From Morinoia aosen (lineage: Eukaryota; Arthropoda; Malacostraca; Amphipoda; Talitridae): a stretch of 64,000 nt of DNA. Below, piece by piece: positions 57,829 to 64,000 of the stretch. The stretch's first letter is position 1; the number at the start of each line of letters is the position of its first letter. The stretch covers positions 20,546,293-20,610,292 of the forward strand of contig CM059575.1 in assembly GCA_030386875.1 (NCBI GenBank), in the 5' to 3' direction. The position numbers and the translations under genes were made by a program. A model generated the notes under the pieces. That model saw nothing but the letters and a program-made list of their open reading frames with translations. It did no database searches and was not told the DNA's origin.

Positions 57829-58014
57829 CAAAATGTCCCACAAAAACCCGAACCGAGTATTCATTTTCCCGTATCAGTAATACCATCATAAGAACACCCG
57901 TATCAGTAATACCCTCATAATTTTGTTTGAAATGCAATGCGTATGGTATTCATATGATGGTTTTACTGCTACGGTAAAATAAGTACTCGGTTCGGGTTTT
58001 TGTGGGGCATACTG
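57829..58014. mobile_element. Short MITE with long terminal inverted repeats (Tc1/mariner-like)
   Basis: 186 bp. The left end CAAAATGTCCCACAAAAACC and the reverse complement of the right end (CAGTATGCCCCACAAAAACC) match over about 55 bp, including ACCCGAACCGAGTA and ACCATCAT. The CAGT/ACTG end type and TA-rich flanks suggest a Tc1/mariner derivative; an exact target duplication is not clear. It contains an internal tandem pair CCCGTATCAGTAATACC. No coding capacity. Confidence 0.72.
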
Positions 58015-58739
58015 CATATATTGTTGATTAGAAGGAGTGTATCGGTGATACGTAGATTTCCAATATCATGAACGATTGCTATAAGAGTTTCCTCGGCGCA
58101 CCCCGCGTTGCCTCCACATGGCCGACTGGCTCAAAAACTCCAAAGAAAACTTCAGTAACTTCGGCAAAGAAATAATGTGACGCTGACGAGCGCTAAACAA
58201 AGGGTAATTAGAACTTTATCAGGGAAGTTGGTCGCTGCGTCGAACTCTTGGTGAACTACAGTACAAGGTCTGCAGGTAATGGCAGAAACTAATAAGAGCA
58301 AGAACTATTAATCTGCAGTATGTACTCGCGTGTAGTAATTATTTAGAAGATAAGTTTTTTACGATGAACGTATGTTGCACGTGTTGTTTTGATGACGATT
58401 GGTTTCATAGAGTCAGAAAACACTCGAAGCGGTAAAAATATATACTGAATTGCCCCTACATTAACATGACTGTTTCCTATTGCCAACTAATTTGGGATTA
58501 CAATGTGAATTTAAAGCATTTTTCGTATCAAGACGTTTACTTTACTATTTTATTCATTTATTTACATTTCCACAGTCAATGCTTATTTATGCAAATCTAT
58601 GGGCTGGATTTTTCAGTTCTGCAGTACGTGAGACTCCTCTTCTACGCCTGGACGATTTATTTTTTTTATTCACACTATTACAGATAATAAGTATTTAAAG
58701 ACAATACTGTTGCACGAAGTTCATTTAATTTTTGTGTCC

Positions 58740-59084
58740 TATACCATATGGACCATGAAAAAAGTAAACCAACTTAAAATGGTAATAACCTTGGATCAAG
58801 ACATTTCAGTTTCATTTGTTGCATTACACACAGAGATTATACCTATATCCTGACCACAAAGCTTTAGGTCTGAGCATAAATAAGATCTAAGTCGTCTGAA
58901 AACTTATATTTAAAGGTTAATTTTAAAACGACTAGGACCCTACTTATACTCAGACCTAAAGCTTTGTAGTCGGGATACATATCGCCGTGTGTAGTTGTAG
59001 TACAACAAATGAAACTGAAATGTCTTAACGCAAAGTTCTTAACATATAAAGTTTGGTTTAATTTTTTATGGTCCATACGGTATA
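58740..59084. mobile_element. Foldback MITE (imperfect palindrome)
   Basis: 345 bp in which the left half (TATACCATATGGACCAT..., to about 58905) is the imperfect reverse complement of the right half (about 58915 to ...ATGGTCCATACGGTATA). Conserved blocks include AGACATTTCAGTTTCATTTG and AAAGCTTTAGGTCTGAG. Ends TATACC/GGTATA would fit a TA-target element. The 89-codon minus frame inside it is a by-product. Confidence 0.75.
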
Positions 59085-60239
59085 TGTCATAGGTAATCTG
59101 CCTCCAAATTGTATGATTTCGTTCAAGTGACAAGCAGAGAGCACCTTATTACAGTGATGATGCATCCTCAAATAAAAGACAGCGTGCTAAAGACAAGAAT
59201 AAAGCCACCTTGGTCGGTATTTCTAGCTCAAGCTAAAATTAACGAGGAACGACTGCATTTCTGTAGGGTTTATCAATAAAGAAAATAAAGGAAGACTCGG
59301 TGAAATCATTCGCTGATTGTTTTTCCTATGACTCAATTAAATCAAATTGTTATGACCCAAGCTATCGGCTATTTGCAGTCGGCTTAATACAACAGCGCAG
59401 AAAGCTCATGATGTCGCGTATTTGTAACGGTGAATTGATATAATGAAGATTCTTGTGTACACCAGACACCAGGCACTTGTACTACAAAAAAATTGTAAAA
59501 TATACATCTGTCCCTGAATACAATTAAACCAAATTCACCCGAAAGCATCGGCTATCACAATTTTGATATGCGCCGTCCTACGAAAACCAATTAAAGAAAG
59601 AGTTTGTTGACACTGTGTCCCCGTTCAAACTTCCAATTCAATAACATCACTAAAGCCGTGCTTAAAAACTACGGTATGAGAGATTGGAGTTCGGTTAACG
59701 ATACTGCACTTCGTAAACAATAACAGGTTAACGAACCTTGTTAACGATAAAAAACATTGTTACTGAAGCTATGAAATCTTAAAGGAGACCACGTCGAGGG
59801 CGCATCCAACTTTAAGCATAGGGAAGGTACATCTCTGTATAGAAGTTGTGTTTCATTGGTAAGCATTGTTGTTGTCGAGAAAGCTATTGCGCTCGTGATC
59901 GAAAGTTTAGGGTAAGTTGTAAATCTAACACAATACTACTTTGAATAGATAGATTTAAAAGTCTTCGGACTAAAGTTTATTCATTGGTTAAAGATAAAGA
60001 AAAAAACAAATGGTGTTTGTCTCAGCAATTTTTCCAACAAATGGTGTCTAATTCATATTTTAAGAAACTGAGTTGCTAGCCAGCTGGTCCAAATTTTAGT
60101 AGCAGCAAATATATAAAAACAAAAAGTCTTTACAACAAAGTTGAAGTTAACAAATTAAAGGCTAAATAATAATTCATGTTTTAACTTTTGTCAACAACCT
60201 GTGCAATTCCTTGCTGTTTGCTTGAAAGAGTGTTTTCTA
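59085..60239. other. No gene seen
   Basis: AT-rich DNA. It may include the 3' end of the Tc1 relic that follows, but no terminal inverted repeat was recognised. Confidence 0.35.
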
Positions 60240-61090
60240 CACCGTTATGGGCAAAATGACAAAATAAAAATTACTTACTATGTCAAATTGTTGTCCATTT
60301 CAGTAAACATTCTTTACCATCTATCCCCAAACGAATTTTGTGACATTGATATCTGGAAAAATAACTGGATGATGGGAAAGAGGATTATCATTTTCCTGAA
60401 AAGGAGTCTTGGTCACACGGGCATTGTGGATCGCTGCATTATTCTGGAAGAAGAACCATTCGACAGCACATTAACGAGTGTACTTCGCCGTTATGGACGC
60501 TCTTTGCAACATGTCAACATAACCAGGCACTGTTTGACGTCCCTGCACAACGTGTAGTTCCACTGCGCTTATGGAAAAAGGCACCCCACACCATGACAGA
60601 ATGTGTGATTTTGGGCCTCGTCGAATGTGTTACAGTGGACAACTCACTGTTGGGCCAGTAACATGGGAAGCCATCACGGCCGACTACGTTGAATTTTCTC
60701 TCGTCAGAGATTGAAACTCTCTTCCAATGTTGAGCGATGCTCTCGGAGAAACTTTTGACTTCTCAAATCCGGTCGCTTCAGGTTATTGGACTCCATTTGG
60801 CATCAGTGAGTGCCATGATGTCTTAAAGATCCCTGTCTCAACAGACAACGCGGCAGATTATCTAACCAATGCAGACGAATTTTATTTTCTCTAATCTGCC
60901 ATTAAATTTCGCTGCTTTACAGCTGTAAGGGTCTTTCAGGAAGTCACCAGCCCCTGTTTTGTAGGGTTTAACAACAGCTGTTATTGCATTATGAGGCAAC
61001 CTTCCCGATGCAGCTCAGTGATCTGACCACGGTCAAAGGATGATAATTTGCTGACAATTGGCTTCATAATATCTTTACGCAGCGAATAAT
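60240..61090 (-). pseudogene. Tc1-like transposase relic
   Basis: Minus-strand remnants in the order of a Tc1 transposase. The N-terminal helix-turn-helix part SKLSSFDRGQITELHREG lies at about 61070-61000. The central HSVMVWGAFFHKRSGTT is at about 60600-60560 (family form VMVWGxFS). FFFQNNAAIHNARVTK is at about 60450-60400, where the second catalytic Asp of FQQDNA is Asn. FPDINVTKFVWG at about 60350-60310 corresponds to SPDLNPIENVWG. After that, NGQQFDIVSNFYF continues the usual C-terminal part. Several frameshifts and stops make it inactive. Inverted terminal repeats were not found. Confidence 0.75.
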
Positions 61091-61318
61091 AACCTCTAAC
61101 TGAAGTGAAATTCAAGAATTTTTCTCTACCTAAACATTTTTGCGACATGATCTTAATTTTTTGATCTGCTGGCAAGCAGCCCAGTTACTTGATATAGGAT
61201 TTTTCAACTAAGTTGATTAAACTGAAGTCTTCTCTATTTTTCATCCTTTATCTTCACAATCAGTAGACTAAAGTAGAAAATTATATTCATACACAATAGC
61301 ATTTTTCTTATTTATCAA
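61091..61318. other. No gene seen
   Basis: Short spacer between the Tc1 relic and a SINE-like copy. Confidence 0.35.
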
Positions 61319-61690
61319 CCCCTCAGAGGGATACAATTAATGCATTTATGGGAATTAGCATTTTTTAGGGAAAATATGATACGCAGGATGGGCACTAAAG
61401 TTAGGTTAGTTAGGTTTGTAAATCCTGGGTTGAGTGGACTGCCACCCCTAGGAGGGATACAGTTGGGTTACCTAGCTGTAGATAAGCCTTAGGGATTACC
61501 TTTCGCGTCCATTTCACTTCTTTTTGCTTACATGACTTCTTCGTTATCTCTTCTTTGTCTTTTTTCTCCTTCTTTCTTTTTCACTTGCTGTTTCAATGCG
61601 TAGGATATGTTGTGCACAGATTCCCCGTTTTCTGAAGGAGCTCTTCTTTTCGCTCTTTTGCGATTTCCTTTGTTTTTGCTATGGAATTTA
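61319..61690 (+). mobile_element. SINE-like element, family A, copy 4 (diverged)
   Basis: Starts with the family head CCCCTCAGAGGGATACAATT. A second head-like GGAGGGATACAGTTGG follows near 61451, as if two copies or an internal duplication overlap. The distal part (TGTTTCAATGCG, ACAGATTCCCCGTTTTCT) still aligns with family A. No target duplication was found. The 102-codon minus frame (61528-61836) overlaps it and is not called. Confidence 0.55.
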
Positions 61691-62725
61691 AAAACACTAT
61701 CATAAAAACGACCACCCTCTACACAATAACATTTAAACATCAGTAAACGCGAACCGAAATCCAGCATTCCACACCGCGTCATGTCACCAATATGAAATAC
61801 GCTCTCTCCCATCTCCTTTCGGACGAAAACATCCATTCTTCAATGCATAAAACAGTCCGGTCGTCAAAGCTGGCGATGCCATGTCAACAAGCTGGAAGAC
61901 ATTAGGCTCCTCAGGAGCAGCAGACGATGCGGAATGAAGCGCTTCCAAGCCCCGCAGGAAATGAAGTAATCTCGAGCGCAGACCTCCGTTAAATAATGGC
62001 CGCTCTTGGCATAATGACGCGAGGATCTCATCTATTTTTTAGACGTTTCTCCGAGACACACAACAGAAAGTGCCTCGAATTAAATAACAAAGGTCGGCCT
62101 CTTAGATCCAGGACTGAGAACTGCTCATTACGCGAGCCCTGTAATGACTGCTGCTTTCTTCTAATGAAACACGTGGGTTTAAATGGAGTATTTTAGTTCC
62201 GGAAATTTACGAATGCTAATATTCAGGGGAAAAATTTACGAACATTTAGAAAACCTCGTACGCAGAAATTTTCGAGCAGTAAATTCATTTAGAAAAGTTA
62301 ACGGGTATGGAGATCCTCGTTGGGAAGAATTTTTGGGAGCTAAAATTGACTTGGAGAAATTCGGGAACGCCGAAATTCATCCCAAATTTAGGAATGTTCA
62401 CGCTGTAAATTCGGGTATGTTAATTTGAAGTTAATGAAGTTTTTGAAATAAGTTTACCACATCTCAAAGTAAGTGTAGAAGCTTTACGTACGCTTGCTGC
62501 ATAAATAACGTCAGGTACTTCACGGATAAACTTTCCTTTCATGTGCAAGTCTTTTAATTTAGCTCACGTAATTGGTAACACTGTGGTCGCTCTCTTCTTT
62601 TTTATCAGAATTGATGCCTCTGGTCGTGCAGCGCGCTGTGTAGCGTTGCTATATGTCACATAACATTTTCTTGTATCCTTCGTGTAACTAAAGGATTAAA
62701 TTAAATAACAAAAGTTGAAAAACTA
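61691..62725. other. No certain gene
   Basis: Two short plus frames (61996-62196 from ATG and 62183-62428) have no recognised domain. 62190-62410 repeats motifs like AAATTTACGAA and AATTTTCGAGC loosely. Confidence 0.3.
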
Positions 62726-63485
62726 TCAGATTGATTCAAAAAGTAATGTCCGATTGGTAGAACGTTTGTTTAAAATTACATTTGTCAATTATCGATATTC
62801 TGTTATAAGTTTAATATACTTCTGTAACTAAACTAAGCAATTTTCTTTCAAATTATTTGTTACATTCATATTTTTCATAAATATTGAAATCCATGTTTGG
62901 CTTACCTAAAGATCACACGAGATATGTTGTACCGCACGAGTTTCATGTAGGTGTTCATGCAAGTGCGGCACCAAAATCTGTCCAGAACACTTATGGGGAT
63001 GATGCGGTGAATGAAAGAAGTTGCAGGAGATGGTTTCCTCGTTTTCGAAGTGGTGATTTCACTTTGAAATGTGAGTCAAAGAAAGGTCGTCCAAGAACAC
63101 TTGATTCCGATCAGTTGAATGTTCTTGTGTCCTAGAATCCTAGTGTTACAATTAGGGAGATTGCAAGACAGTTAGACGTGGCCAATAAAATCTGCTTCTG
63201 ATTTCCATTATTTCTGAGGCCTACAGAACCTTTAGTGAAATTAGGTTAGCAACAAGGGATGAAATTGAAAAATAATTTATTCTGTATTTTGCTTCTAAAC
63301 CTACAGAATGTTATACTAAAGATGCCATTTTAAACCAACAGAATGGCATTTATAAGCTTGAAAAGTGGAATGAGGTAATTGAAAGCAATGAAGAGTATGT
63401 TAATGAATACAAATTTCTATAGTCATCGGCTTATTTATTTGTACCCATGATCTTTTAATCGGACATTACTTTTGCACCCTGCTGA
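62726..63485 (+). mobile_element. mariner element with internal deletion
   Basis: About 760 bp between imperfect terminal repeats: TCAGATTGATTCAAAAAGTA... at 62726-62755, and the reverse complement TCAGCAGGGTGCAAAAGTAA... at 63457-63486. Both share AAAAGTAATGTCCGATT and are flanked by TA. Autonomous mariners are about 1.3 kb, so several hundred base pairs of the transposase middle are missing. Confidence 0.82.
62893..63405 (+). pseudogene. mariner transposase remnant
   Basis: The ATG at 62893 starts the N-terminal paired HTH region: RYVVPHEFHVGVHASAAPKS, then DDAVNERSCRRWFPRFRSGDF and GRPRTL, the classic mariner signature WFxxFRSGDFxL. A TAG at 63133 interrupts it, after which NPSVTIREIARQLDV continues in frame to a second stop. 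The catalytic DD34D core is deleted. The last part, NGIYKLEKWNEVIESNEEYV (about 63330-63405), corresponds to the C-terminal mariner motif. It cannot encode an active transposase. Confidence 0.82.
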
Positions 63486-63486
63486 T

Positions 63487-63684
63487 ACTATTCGACACTC
63501 ATATGTTCACAACACATGGGACCAGGGAAACTAATATCCGGCACTCCGTAATCCATTCACAACGTATAAAGTGTTTTCAACCCGGAGACGTACGAAAACA
63601 ATCTACGATATTAAACTAAATGATTGTCGAAAAAGGTAAACAATAATTTTGCATCATCTATCTATCTTCTATATTATACAACGA
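63487..63684. other. No gene seen
   Basis: Spacer between the mariner and the hAT-like MITE. Confidence 0.4.
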
Positions 63685-63972
63685 GCCGCTCCCACGGTAG
63701 GGGAAACAAGGTAGGGTCATTTCTATGGGGGAAAATATAATCCTTCATGTTCGGCCAGCCAATAGAAAGGCTTTTTCAAACAAACTTTAAGACGTCACCA
63801 TACCACCATGTCGTTTAGCCAGTAGTGGTGACGGATTTTGGGGTATCAGTGCTACCAGATGTAATATGAGCGCTGCTATTGGTTCGTTGCCGTGACGTCA
63901 GCAAACCCACACGTTGTCGTCGAAAAAAAGACTGGTTTGACCCAACCTTGTTTCCTCTACTGTGGCCGCTTC
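63685..63972. mobile_element. hAT-like MITE, complete copy
   Basis: 272 bp (63693-63964) with 27-bp terminal inverted repeats matching at 24 positions (left CACGGTAGGGGAAACAAGGT...; right, reverse-complemented, CACAGTAGAGGAAACAAGGT...). Flanks GCCGCTCC (63685-63692) and GCCGCTTC (63965-63972) look like an 8-bp target duplication with one later change. Eight-bp duplications and CA-starting ends fit the hAT superfamily. It is non-coding; a truncated relative is at 20222-20468. Confidence 0.78.
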
Positions 63973-64000
63973 CGTCCGTACGTCCGTCTGTGTGTCACAC

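Noticed and set aside
58118-58180. 20-codon small ORF (MADWLKNSKENF...) with good initiation context
   Set aside because: Expected by chance at this length; no evidence of transcription or conservation available.

Overview
The window reads as AT-rich eukaryotic genomic DNA. Coding sequence is sparse and split by introns, there are no operons or ribosome-binding sites, and the repeat types present (BEL/Pao LTR element, mariner, Tc1, jockey/CR1-type LINE, SINE, several MITEs) are typical of arthropods, most likely an insect. This assignment is an inference from gene and transposon style; no species-specific marker was recognised.

Host genes are few. The best supported is a minus-strand gene with two visible exons: a von Willebrand factor C (VWC) exon at 16572-16706 and a long acidic exon at 6947-7506 that ends in a cysteine-rich, antistasin/CRIM1-like start. 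They are in compatible splice phase and lie about 9 kb apart. The intron between them holds a complete, very young BEL/Pao element in the opposite orientation (8208-15583). The 3' end of the VWC exon, with its splice donor, forms one unit of a 30-bp minisatellite (15952-16593) that extends into the intron. A second likely host exon is a GC-rich terminal coding exon on the minus strand at 27030-27227.

The rest is repeats. From left to right: a 29-bp minisatellite (307-835); a piggyBac-like MITE with TTAA ends (4222-4450); a 25-bp array (5461-5630); the VWC gene and BEL element (6947-16706); a SINE-like copy (16778-17142); a 29-bp array interrupted by a 1.67-kb solo LTR (17396-20221), abutting a truncated hAT-like MITE; 34-bp and 71-bp arrays (21214-23118) with a second SINE-like copy; a 23-bp array (25283-26012); a 14-bp array (28798-29432); a LINE relic (31150-32275); a 57-bp array (34506-34958); a 33-bp array and a large hairpin (37168-38033); 51-, 30-, about 100-, 87-, 20-, 23-, 31- and 20-bp arrays between 39.9 and 55.5 kb; a third SINE-like copy; a Helitron-like repeat-coding relic; two short inverted-repeat elements near 58 kb; a Tc1 relic; a fourth SINE-like copy; an internally deleted mariner; and an intact hAT-like MITE at the right edge.

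Roughly an eighth of the window is tandem arrays with unrelated units, an unusually high density. Many long open frames in the window are only stop-free repeats and are not called as genes. No tRNA, rRNA or CRISPR array was recognised. The repeats are not a functional pathway; what links them is insertion history: element inside array, array against MITE, SINE inside decayed array, and retrotransposon inside host intron.
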